This document shows positions 36,701-43,649 of a DNA stretch of 64,000 bases, in pieces (the stretch's first letter is position 1; every line of letters starts with the position of its first letter). Made by a program: the position numbers and the translations under genes. Origin of the DNA: Bacteroidota bacterium (GTDB lineage: Bacteria > Bacteroidota > Rhodothermia > Rhodothermales > UBA10348); the NCBI GenBank assembly GCA_022567305.1, contig JADFHF010000003.1, positions 1-64,000 of the forward strand, read 5' to 3'. The notes under the pieces were generated by a model. That model did no database searches, had not been told where the DNA came from, and saw only the letters and a program-made list of their open reading frames with translations.

Positions 36701-38728
36701 GTCGTCTGGAGAAAGTCCTTGATCTTCGTTCACCCGATCCAGCCCCAAAATCTGCAGTAGTGTCCGAGAACCGCCTACCCCCGGCAGTGTTTTGGATGCC
36801 GTTTTTCCAGGAGGCTCGTAGTAGATCTGCAGCTCAAAGTCTGCACCGCTAATTCCTCGCGCCGGGAGATTGTAGATGTTGCGCATCTCCAGATACCATG
36901 CCGCTGGATCGAATCCTGATTCTGGTGCCGGTTGACGGAGCTGAACAGGTCGGAGAAGTTTAAGAACCAGTTTGTCTTCAGATTGGCCACCGTCTGACCC
37001 ACCGGTGTCGGTCGAAAAGTCGCCGACTTGAAACGTCTGTCCGTTTGCCCTGAATCGGAACGAAACTGCAAGCGCCTCGCTTTCCTGGAGTCGCTGGTTT
37101 AGAGACACGTATCCGAGGACCGGGTCGAAATCATAATCCCTACCGCTTTCAAGTCGCTTGTACTTTCCAATCTGATAATCAGAAGCTGTCAATCCTTTAT
37201 TCGATTCCAGATAGGAACCCGGGGAAGCATCTCCGTTTCTGAGCTTTGAGTCGATTTCACCCCCGTTGGTATCGTCATACTGATCCAATGCTGGATTGGG
37301 TAGCACCTGAGTCGTGTATCCGGCGGCGAAAGCAAGGAGGTCCGTGGATTCTGCAAGGTCGACGACGGCCACGACTTGACGAACATTCAATTCCTCCGGA
37401 CGCGTGGGTTGCAAGCGCCAGATCTCGATTTCCGTAATACGTTCGAAGCCTTGTGAGAGTCGAATGGTTGGGGGATCCACGTGCGACGCCTCCCATCTAT
37501 TCCTGAAGTAGTAGGACAGAAAGAAGTGCGAAGCGTCGTCGTAATCGGTCGGTTTCAGGTCAAACGGAGTTGATTCCGAGCCCCCTTCGATTTCCAGGCT
37601 GCTCGTTTGCCCTTCTTGTTGACTGGCGACCATCGTGAAGTGAATCCCACCGATCTGAAGCTCACTCTTGAGACCAAACAGACTTTGGCCCCCACGAATC
37701 AGTGTTGAGGGCGTCTGAAGGAATACATTTCCAGCTTCAATTTTTTGAATAATCTCATCGTCGTATCCGGTATAGACGAGCTTCATCTGATTCTCGTAAT
37801 CAAACTGATTTTTTGAATCGTACTGAACATCGATGCGCAGCTTGTCTCCGATCGTACCCTGGATTCCAAGGCGTAAATCCTGCTTGAAATTGGGATCCAA
37901 TTGCGCCGGTTTGCCGGTTACGGAGACCTGCTGATCACTTTTTCGATAGTCGAATCCTGCAGTAATATCGGCTTGTCCGTTTATGCGAAGTTCCACGCCC
38001 GGAGTACCGAAGATGGTCGTGAAGGCGGATTGACGACCGCCCGGAACCACGATGCTGATTCCGAGACCGCCGCGACGCACCAGGGTTTGTTGGCGTGCAC
38101 GCTGAAGAACGATCTCCCGCCAGGCTGCTGTAACGTCGTTTCGGAGCCGCGCATTTCGGTAGGCCTCATAATCCAGTTTAACAGGATGACGGACATCCAC
38201 CTGACCGACCCGCTCATGACTCGTGTACATCTGGGCCAGGGTGTCATATTCGATGGTGTGTATCCAATACCTGCCCAACCGTGTAGAAAACGCTCGTTTT
38301 CGCCTTGGGAAAATGGAGGCGCTTTCAGCGTCTCTTCTTACGGGCGGGAAATATCTTCGAATCAAAACGGTGTCAATCGGAGCGAGTGTATCGGCCGCAA
38401 TCAAATTCAGTTGAACCAACAGCGAATCAATATGAGAGCGTACCGTCGAGAGTGAATCCAAGTCTTCTCCGACCTCCATAAGTGAGTCCAGGCGGAGACG
38501 GATGATCAGGAGGGAGTCAATTTGAACCGCCACAGTATCCGTATCTGCGGCAGATATATAGAAGGGGCCGTATGACCTCGAACCCACATGAGGATCCGTT
38601 GCAGCCGTACTAACCAGCACAGCTGAGATAACAAGAGCTGCGGCCACGATCGCAAACAAGCGCCTGGCTGGACGCGATTTAGGCGGTCCGGCACTGTCGG
38701 AAACTATTTTATGATTCGAGACAGACAC
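30788..38728 (-). CDS. sprA: SprA, outer-membrane translocon of the type IX secretion system
   Basis: A 2646-residue protein matching SprA of gliding Bacteroidota, a giant 36-stranded outer-membrane barrel through which T9SS cargo leaves the periplasm. An N-terminal hydrophobic segment (about 23-45) acts as export signal. A predicted coiled region with repeated DSL units follows (about 65-115). Regions typical of the family include VRHPVKLDYEAYR, a GSFSxxDGG-like plug region and the repeated DNFDIYFSPYERGPYN-like part seen here as FDMYFSPYERGPYNYTRDLGG. The rest is beta-rich up to the barrel end FNIRVSIAN. Other T9SS components are not in this window. Confidence 0.94.
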   Translation of the reverse strand: MSVSNHKIVSDSAGPPKSRPARRLFAIVAAALVISAVLVSTAATDPHVGSRSYGPFYISAADTDTVAVQIDSLLIIRLRLDSLMEVGEDLDSLSTVRSHIDSLLVQLNLIAADTLAPIDTVLIRRYFPPVRRDAESASIFPRRKRAFSTRLGRYWIHTIEYDTLAQMYTSHERVGQVDVRHPVKLDYEAYRNARLRNDVTAAWREIVLQRARQQTLVRRGGLGISIVVPGGRQSAFTTIFGTPGVELRINGQADITAGFDYRKSDQQVSVTGKPAQLDPNFKQDLRLGIQGTIGDKLRIDVQYDSKNQFDYENQMKLVYTGYDDEIIQKIEAGNVFLQTPSTLIRGGQSLFGLKSELQIGGIHFTMVASQQEGQTSSLEIEGGSESTPFDLKPTDYDDASHFFLSYYFRNRWEASHVDPPTIRLSQGFERITEIEIWRLQPTRPEELNVRQVVAVVDLAESTDLLAFAAGYTTQVLPNPALDQYDDTNGGEIDSKLRNGDASPGSYLESNKGLTASDYQIGKYKRLESGRDYDFDPVLGYVSLNQRLQESEALAVSFRFRANGQTFQVGDFSTDTGGSDGGQSEDKLVLKLLRPVQLRQPAPESGFDPAAWYLEMRNIYNLPARGISGADFELQIYYEPPGKTASKTLPGVGGSRTLLQILGLDRVNEDQGLSPDDLFDFLVNYTIKPASGELIFPVLEPFGSHIATLIDNETLAPEDAATLKNLYVYEALYQQKKANARRDSQHDVFQIRGASKGTVKEYYNLQAYAGLIPGSVRVTSGGTPLQENTDFVVDYSGGTLTITNPAFLIPGRELSIDYEQNSLFNLQKKTLLGMRMDYSPDERFSFGATLMKMNQKSPIDKYRIGEEPISNTIWGVDGSIRLESRWLTQAIDFVPLLQTREPSSISLTGEFAQLRPNHIETIAFARTRRELKQSGRDFSRDELRGTSYIDDFEGFENTFALMQPGTWSIASAPDSIGIVDKLGIFPGSEGDSLRTNWRGTFGWYRINANILNEIPATVCAVCEPESIKIFRTEEIFPNRDVSAEIDPTIETFDMYFSPYERGPYNYTRDLGGFLADPKSAWGGMSQRLPEGFTDFSLKNIDFVEFVFRPFPENAARDAGRDAKLFIDLGSISEDILPDEKLNNEDGLSMSEITESTILTWGRTPNSTQNSVVDIDDATKRTEDLGIDGLASYGGDYPPFATEQEHFRDFLAALDTGSSDARYRAETAKAFADPSGDDYHYFGNSQFFDNPNFFPTPATFQQRFSRYFAGLELNSFKGQTELATNSSLPRGNSRFPDSEDRNLNSTVDIDNSYFQYEVPLSKVVLDSLAKPELVDDYVIGEVTNEVGIGTGWYQIRIPVQNFMRKVGDIQDFSLVESIRLWTTGHLAPITMRFASLELVGSQWQKSERVAKERETDFEAERSDTRLTISSINDDENAGLYVSPIGAVVSQTRTGIGGVQKSREQSLVIRVENLEPGRQRAIFKTQNQGLDLLKYSNVRMFVHMHGQTMDGTDLSTLPIEEGRQKAKLFIRFGSNESSDYYEYEQPLTPSSETAGSSDQLWKTNTEFGGVFQDLNSVNIRLAAFNQLKVSRDRLVFPTDSVFYNVVDGTLVAPDVPDAESFAPPGTRLGIRGTPSLDRINSIVIGIRNPADSTDTSFENILEDITIWVNELRVAGYDETNGWAAVANADIKLADLGRIKANIQSQTDGFGSLSSSLGERKQNSLDNWSVTTEISADKLIPERFGWNIPVSFQIQSSTSTPRFSPTRGDIRLKEIIAQIDEREDLDEAEKADRRAEAILSAQTFSSTRSFSARVSKSNSRSPILRNTIDGIGFNYSRSQTDSRSPSQSLSDSWRWLSSLSYRFATRRPHTVRPFWFLDSVPVLGALGDLQFNYVPQSISTSANFSRNFSQTKERPNLAPGDTSRVPLSVRFPLREKHAFTHARSFNLQYNPFGFLSLSFDINTTQSLNAVGVDTLYSVVTSDTTFIGLTISDVINQGLLSAEEAADASQLTRLQIRPANNVLTDFFSGSGGIRAERHDQTFTGSFAPRFANVKALDWFRIQDISYRAQYSWSNGPVGRPTGASVQNNVGIRGGVSLKIQELWRKFGFYRSLEEKQRDYENEKRVSRAGVRARPAARPRQPVRTLDEQLEEEEEELPRDETETVDEDSGGGFRLPLPNFAALGRQFILAITGIRDFTITYDATRGSASSNVGTPIVDSMGNLAAVDSPFSIFDAYKGKGPSPAYRFGFKRTIDLDQRILDPSLQVSDVLSNGNRFQARTALNPSQKLQINLNWNLDYEDNETVTFRPVFDDTNTPIGIEPTRTQSGTNNASVWAFGVSYLDMFKSQLKTYQDDLRASPEEDPTTIGDANSDGRIVLTNESVSEDFRRAFINGQATLDSRNLLPFPRPNWTITYSGIGDWPLIKSIVRNVTVRHGYSADYSADFSTNTQFGGQDSIQTIILGPKTIQFNIKEFQTGNIRVNERYSPALGLDINWKGQIQTNIQWNKSNSYSLSTSNYEVSENKTNEISLTGSWQKSGLKIPFLGKTLQNRVSLSITIARSSTVDRRLRLRRALESAVTNPEFVAGDALRGDNISVISAHTRTTISPRIGYQFSNRVSANFELKYEKFDSEDSRQPSATNIQGNFNIRVSIAN

Positions 38729-39157
38729 GAATAGAACGTACGCTTACCCCTCTGAAGACCGTTTTTCAGAGTCTTCAGACCCGTGAGTCTACTTTATGAA
38801 AAGAAAAAAGACTGGTAGCGAGATGTGCCTATATGCGCGGAATGGAGTGGTTCTAGGGCGTTCTAAACTGCCGGGTAGTGAGGGCGTGCCGGTTATGAGT
38901 TATTCAGAGTGAAGTATGTGAGGTGCAGTGTGCTCGATGCAATGTGCAATAAGTATCGTCCAGAATAGAATTCCGCCTAAACTCTGTCGAGCCAAAAGCA
39001 AAAGCCCCAGCATTTCTACCTCAATCGGTCTGACACGGCCTCTAAATTTCGATTCCCAGTACAAGAATACCGTAGTTTTGTTCTGATTCGGGCATAGTTG
39101 GCTGTATGGAATCGATCGACTACCCGTTCAACATTTGCATCAAATATCCCTCTTAAT
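38729..39157. other. Gene-free interval upstream of sprA
   Basis: About 430 bases between the divergent sprA and SnoaL-like lipoprotein genes. It holds the inverted repeat at 38751-38779 and presumably both promoters. I see no further open frame with coding character, no tRNA and no other clear structure. Confidence 0.6.
38751..38779. promoter_or_regulatory. Inverted repeat 22 bases upstream of sprA
   Basis: TCTGAAGAC and GTCTTCAGA form a perfect 9-bp stem with an 11-base loop. It lies in the leader or promoter of sprA (start at 38728). On the sprA strand no T-run follows, so it is more likely an operator or 5'-leader hairpin than a terminator. Confidence 0.5.
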
Positions 39158-39664
39158 ATGCAGTGCTTTTGTATTTCTCCCAAGTCAAATCCGGGTAGTC
39201 ATTTCCTCCTTTTTATTCCAATCATTCTGGGACTGATCGTTTTAGGTTGTCAGACCCCCAATGAGGCCGGAATGATGGATCGCGACGCCGAGGAAAAAGC
39301 CATTCTTGATCTTCTTATGACCCAGCAAGAAGATTGGAATAACGGCGATATTGCCGCCTTTATGACCGGTTACGTTGAAACCGAATCACTGCGGTTTGCA
39401 TCCGGAGGAGCCTATCGCCTTGGGTGGCAGGCTACGATAGATCGATACTATGCGACCTACCCGGACCGTGATGCTATGGGGGAATTAACATTTTCCGAAC
39501 TGGACGTAGAGATTCTGTCGAATGAGTGGGCTACGGCCTTTGGACGATGGAATCTGCAGCGAGGAGGGGATTACGAAGATATCGGCGGTCTCTTCACGCT
39601 CCTACTCGTGCGGACGGACGAAGGCTGGCTGGTCAAGTACGACCACACTTCACAAGCCTCATAA
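39158..39664 (+). CDS. SnoaL-like / DUF4440 lipoprotein
   Basis: A secreted lipoprotein of about 168 residues. The signal peptide ends in the lipobox VLGC. The mature part is a nuclear-transport-factor-2-like cone fold: AILDLLMTQQEDWNNGDIAAFMTGYVETESLRFASGG...YATYPDRDAMGELTF, and it ends GLFTLLLVRTDEGWLVKYDHTS. Such domains bind small hydrophobic ligands or act as enzymes, and the function here is unknown. The start ATG at 39158 gives a normal signal; a TTG at 39098 would add 20 residues. A similar lipoprotein gene is at 58609. The pfk gene starts 11 bases downstream. Confidence 0.85.
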   Translation: MQCFCISPKSNPGSHFLLFIPIILGLIVLGCQTPNEAGMMDRDAEEKAILDLLMTQQEDWNNGDIAAFMTGYVETESLRFASGGAYRLGWQATIDRYYATYPDRDAMGELTFSELDVEILSNEWATAFGRWNLQRGGDYEDIGGLFTLLLVRTDEGWLVKYDHTSQAS

Positions 39665-39674
39665 CACGATTCGA

Positions 39675-40874
39675 ATGGCGAAGGCGAAAGGAACGATCGG
39701 AATACTCACCGGCGGCGGGGACGTGCCGGGACTTAATCCGGCCATCCGGGCGGTGACGATCCGGGCGATTCGAGAAGGCTATCGAGTGTTAGGAATCCGA
39801 CGAGGCTGGGCGGGTCTCGTTGATCTCGTCCGTGACAAAGAGGCGGACAACTCAGAAAACGTTCAGGTATTGACCGAGGAAGTGGTGAACCGGGCCGGAC
39901 GAACCGGCGGTACGTTCATCCATTCATCTCGAACTCGACCCAGCCATCTTCCGAAAATGGTCCTTCCGGCGCACCTGGTGGATACGTACACGGAAGAAAT
40001 CAACGATGTGACACCGGAAATCCTTAAAAATATTGAGTTTCTGGGACTGAACTATCTCATACCCATCGGTGGAGACGACACGTTGAGCTACGGTCACCGA
40101 CTCCATGAGGAAGGGGTAAAAGTCGTGGCGATTCCGAAAACGATGGACAACGATGTACCCGGAACGGACTACTGCATCGGGTTCGGGACCTGCGTGACTC
40201 GAACCATCGAGTTCACACACACCCTTCGCACGGCCGCCGGTTCAAACGAGCGATTTCTGGTGATCGAAGTATTTGGACGTTACGCGGGATTTACGGCCTT
40301 ACTTCCAACCATGGCCGGTGCTGCGGACCGGTGTATTATTCCCGAGAATCCGTTTGACTCCGAGCACCTGACTGAGTTGTTGGTCCATGATCGAAACAGG
40401 AATCCATCCAAGTACGCTGTCGTACTTGTCTCTGAAGGGGCGACTATGGTGCACGAGGACAGCTTCACATACAAGAGTGAAGAAAAAGATCAGTATGGGC
40501 ACAAGAAATTGGGAGGAATAGGGGATCGCGTGGCTCAGGATCTAAAAAAATATTCACCCAAATTCGATAACGGTCGCCGAACGAATGTCGTCAGTCAGCG
40601 ACTGGGATATCTAGTCCGCTGCGGTAATCCGGATGCAATGGATTCGATCGTTCCGATGGCGTTTGGAAATTTGGCGCTGGATTTAATCCTGGAGCAATCA
40701 TTCGGTCGTTTGGTGAGCCTTAGAAAGGGTAAGTATGACAATGTGCCCATCGAACTCGTGACCGGTAAGAAGAAAGTTGTCGATGTAGGTAAATACTACA
40801 ATACGGATCGGCTGCGACCATTCTACAAGTCATTCCGCGACAAGCCCACTTTCATCATGACCAGTGACGACTAG
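39675..40874 (+). CDS. 6-phosphofructokinase with pyrophosphate-type signature
   Basis: 399 residues of the PfkA family, phosphorylating fructose-6-phosphate at C1. Family blocks are ILTGGGDVPGLNPAIRA, IPIGGDDTLSYG, IPKTMDNDVPGTDYCIGFGT and EVFGRYAGFTALLPTMAGAADRCIIPE. At the two positions that decide the phosphoryl donor, E. coli PfkA has Gly104 and Gly124 (GGDGS, PGTIDND). Here they are Asp135 and Lys155, the pair found in PPi-dependent, reversible enzymes. I therefore predict PPi use. The ATG at 39675 is well inside the open frame, which runs back into the lipoprotein gene. Its stop shares CTAG with the convergent permease stop. Confidence 0.92.
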   Translation: MAKAKGTIGILTGGGDVPGLNPAIRAVTIRAIREGYRVLGIRRGWAGLVDLVRDKEADNSENVQVLTEEVVNRAGRTGGTFIHSSRTRPSHLPKMVLPAHLVDTYTEEINDVTPEILKNIEFLGLNYLIPIGGDDTLSYGHRLHEEGVKVVAIPKTMDNDVPGTDYCIGFGTCVTRTIEFTHTLRTAAGSNERFLVIEVFGRYAGFTALLPTMAGAADRCIIPENPFDSEHLTELLVHDRNRNPSKYAVVLVSEGATMVHEDSFTYKSEEKDQYGHKKLGGIGDRVAQDLKKYSPKFDNGRRTNVVSQRLGYLVRCGNPDAMDSIVPMAFGNLALDLILEQSFGRLVSLRKGKYDNVPIELVTGKKKVVDVGKYYNTDRLRPFYKSFRDKPTFIMTSDD

Positions 40875-42565
40875 ACGGGCGCTACGGAGGGTTGGGTCTT
40901 ACCAGGGCTTCTCCTGATGACGAGCGTCGAAAGCCCGATCAGGAACATCAAGAAAACGCTGTACGCGGCCGCGGCACCAAAGTCGTACAGACGAAGCTGG
41001 GATAGGATCTCAACGCTGATGGGTCGGTTCTGAAAGACGTACAGCATGATGGATGAGACAAATTCGCCAAGCGCCGTCACGAACGTCAACAGGGCTCCGG
41101 CTGTAATTCCCGGCGCGATTGATGGGAGAACCACCCGTCTGAGGGTCTGAAGGCGAGAAGCGCCCAGGTCGGTTGAAGCCTCCGACATTCGGTCATCGTA
41201 CGATTCCAGAGCGGCGAGTGTCGATCGGAATACCAGCGGAATATGGCGAATGAAATAGGCAAGCGGCAGCATCCAAAAACTACCAACCAGGACGTTCCCC
41301 AACGTCAAAGCGGACGGTTGGTTGAACGTTACGATCAGATTGAGCGCGATGACCGTACCCGGGATGGCGAAAGGCAGAATGGCCAAACCACGGAGCACGC
41401 CTCTTCCCGGGAGCCGACCCTTGGCCAAAACAAGAGCGGCCATCACGCCGAATAGAATATTTCCTGTGGTCGCGATTGCAGCCATCTGAAGGCTGTTGAT
41501 AATGGGTTCAAAGACATCCGACTGTGAAACGAGATTTGCGTAATTGGCCCACGTGTACTCCTGAGGAAAGACTTGATACGTCCAACTTCCTTCTTTCACA
41601 AAAGAGATGAGGACGATGGTAGCGATAGGAAGGAGTAGGAGCGTCAGCAATACCATGCCGACGGTCAGCGCAAGAAATCGGCCCCACCCGGACTGAATGG
41701 GTACAGCCAATGGCGCCGCCCCTTTTGAGGCGGTCGTCGACGGTTTGGACCGCGATCTGAATTCGATCAGGATGAGGAAGATCAGACAAATGGCCGTCAG
41801 GATTATGGAGATCGTCGCGGCGGCCTCCAGATTGCCATTGGTCTTATAGTTGTAGATCTGAAGCGTCAAGAAATTTTTGGACCCCGCAAACAAAAGTGGC
41901 GCAGTGAACGAGGCCATCGAGATCATAAATACCAGAAGCGAGGAGCTCACGATCGCGCCTCTGAGCTGCGGCAGAATGATCTGAAAGAATGTGCGTACCT
42001 GGCCAGCGCCAGTATCGTACGATGCTTCTACCAGGCTGCGATCGACGTTTCTAAGGGATGCCGAACAGAAGAGGTAAAAGAAGACATACATCGAATAGAC
42101 GTGCACGGTTAAGACGGCCCAGAGTCCGTTGAAGGAAAACGGGATCGTCTCCAGGTTGAACAGCAGTTGGATGCTCCTAGGCAGGATGCCACTTTCACCA
42201 TACAAAAACAGGAAGGCCAGGACACCGACCAGTGGCGGCAGCGCCAGCGGAAGCGCAGCCAGGCCCATGAGGAGCTTTTTGAACCTGAATTCGAACCGAA
42301 AGAACAGATAAGCGAGCGACGTACCGACGACGGCCGAGCCCATGACCGTCCAAAGGGAAATCCAAACCGAGTTGCTCAGGGCCCGGACATTGGCCGATCG
42401 AACGGAAGAGAATAGCTCTGCAATGGCGGATATTTTGAAGCCTTCACTTAAGAGTTGTAGGCTCGGATACACCACATATCCTCCGAGGACCACGATCACC
42501 ACCCCAAAGAGCACCCATGCGACGGTCGGGGAGAACCAGAGAGACTGTCGAGTGGGCTGAATCAT
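40871..42565 (-). CDS. Fused two-domain ABC transporter permease (FbpB/ThiP-like)
   Basis: 564 residues with about twelve membrane helices, a tandem of two binding-protein-dependent permease domains. Each half has the EAA loop that docks the ATPase: EASYDTGAGQVRTFFQIILPQLRGA in the first and EASTDLGASRLQTLRRVVLPSIAPGITAG in the second. This architecture is used for ferric iron, thiamine, sulfate-type or polyamine uptake. No ATPase or solute-binding gene is adjacent, so the rest of the transporter must be elsewhere. Same strand as recR, starting 45 bases after it. The stop overlaps the pfk stop. Confidence 0.92.
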   Translation of the reverse strand: MIQPTRQSLWFSPTVAWVLFGVVIVVLGGYVVYPSLQLLSEGFKISAIAELFSSVRSANVRALSNSVWISLWTVMGSAVVGTSLAYLFFRFEFRFKKLLMGLAALPLALPPLVGVLAFLFLYGESGILPRSIQLLFNLETIPFSFNGLWAVLTVHVYSMYVFFYLFCSASLRNVDRSLVEASYDTGAGQVRTFFQIILPQLRGAIVSSSLLVFMISMASFTAPLLFAGSKNFLTLQIYNYKTNGNLEAAATISIILTAICLIFLILIEFRSRSKPSTTASKGAAPLAVPIQSGWGRFLALTVGMVLLTLLLLPIATIVLISFVKEGSWTYQVFPQEYTWANYANLVSQSDVFEPIINSLQMAAIATTGNILFGVMAALVLAKGRLPGRGVLRGLAILPFAIPGTVIALNLIVTFNQPSALTLGNVLVGSFWMLPLAYFIRHIPLVFRSTLAALESYDDRMSEASTDLGASRLQTLRRVVLPSIAPGITAGALLTFVTALGEFVSSIMLYVFQNRPISVEILSQLRLYDFGAAAAYSVFLMFLIGLSTLVIRRSPGKTQPSVAPV

Positions 42566-42610
42566 GTCTACGTCAGAAAGCGAGGGTCGTTACCCGTGGC
42601 CACGCATCGT

Positions 42611-43240
42611 CTAAAGCTCGACACGACTTTCAATGGCCCTTGACAGAGTGGCTTCGTCGGTGAATTCGAGAGTGCTTCCAATCGGGATCCCGCGAGCGAG
42701 TCTGGAGATCTTGACGTGAAACGGTGCCAGGAGCTGAGAGATGTAGTATGCCGTCGTATCACCCTCAACACTCGGATTTACAGCGAGGATAATTTCTTGA
42801 ACGGCGGTCGTGGATTCGCCGGATTCTCCGTTGACGGATGGGCTCAGCCGTTTGACCAGCTCTCTGATGCGAAGGTCATCCGGGCCGATTCCATCTAGCG
42901 GAGAAATCACACCGCCGAGCACGTGGTAGACGCCTCTGTACATATGCGTACGCTCGATGGCGACGACGTCGCCGGGTTCTTCCACAACGCAGATAAGAGC
43001 GTGATCGCGTCTGTCCGACAGGCAAATGGGACAAGGGTCGTCATCCGTTACGTTGAAGCACGTTGAGCAGAAAATGACCCGCTCTTTTACTGCGATCAGG
43101 GCGTCTGCAATCTGTCTGACGTCGTCAGATGACATCTTCAAAATGAACGAGACCAGTCGTTGCGCAGTTTTTCTTCCAATTGTGGGCAATTTGGAGAGCT
43201 GCTCAACAAGCGTTTCGACTGATTCGGAAGTGAAATGCAT
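42611..43240 (-). CDS. recR: Recombination mediator protein RecR
   Basis: 209 residues. RecR works with RecO (and RecF) to load RecA on gapped DNA. It has the N-terminal helix-hairpin-helix ([16 protein letters not shown]), a four-cysteine zinc finger ([17 protein letters not shown]) and a Toprim domain ([17 protein letters not shown]...[21 protein letters not shown]). The end [28 protein letters not shown] is the Walker-B-like C-terminal family block. Order dnaX-ybaB-recR is the widely conserved replication/repair set. Confidence 0.97.
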   Translation of the reverse strand: MHFTSESVETLVEQLSKLPTIGRKTAQRLVSFILKMSSDDVRQIADALIAVKERVIFCSTCFNVTDDDPCPICLSDRRDHALICVVEEPGDVVAIERTHMYRGVYHVLGGVISPLDGIGPDDLRIRELVKRLSPSVNGESGESTTAVQEIILAVNPSVEGDTTAYYISQLLAPFHVKISRLARGIPIGSTLEFTDEATLSRAIESRVEL

Positions 43241-43250
43241 AGGTTTTCAA

Positions 43251-43589
43251 TTAAAGGCCAAAGCGACTGGGGTCCATTCCCGGTGGTAAAAAGCTACCCG
43301 CCGCCCGGGCCATCTCGCCTTTTGCCACGTTGGCTGCTTCGTCGAGCGCCTTATTTATACCAGCAATTATGAGATCCTCAAGCAGTTCAACATCGTTCGG
43401 ATCAATCACTTCCTTTTCGATCGAGATCGCTGTAATTCGTTGTTGGCCATTTGCTGTGACCTTTACCATGCCTCCGCCGGCCTCTGCAGTGACCACGTGT
43501 TTGGCTAACTCTTCCTGCGCTTCGGACATCTTCTTCTGCAGGTCCACCATCTTGCCGAACATGTCGGCCATATTCATCTCATCTGCCAT
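43251..43589 (-). CDS. YbaB/EbfC family nucleoid-associated protein
   Basis: 112 residues, a small dimeric DNA-binding protein that coats the nucleoid. Visible features are the N-terminal helix FGKMVDLQKKMSEAQEELA, the conserved VTAEAGGGMVKVTANGQQRITAISIEKEVI, and the C-terminal helix with FLPPGMDPSRFGL. I chose the ATG at 43589 (MADEMNM); upstream codons to 43628 are unlikely to be translated. Set between dnaX and recR, ten bases before recR. Confidence 0.94.
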   Translation of the reverse strand: MADEMNMADMFGKMVDLQKKMSEAQEELAKHVVTAEAGGGMVKVTANGQQRITAISIEKEVIDPNDVELLEDLIIAGINKALDEAANVAKGEMARAAGSFLPPGMDPSRFGL

Positions 43590-43649
43590 CTTAATACACT
43601 TTATATAGAAAAAGCCAAGGTGCCGCATCGAATCAGATCGAGCGAACCA

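Noticed and set aside
37901-38455. Open frame antisense to the 5' part of sprA
   Set aside because: SprA is continuous over this stretch and the antisense product has no recognisable features.
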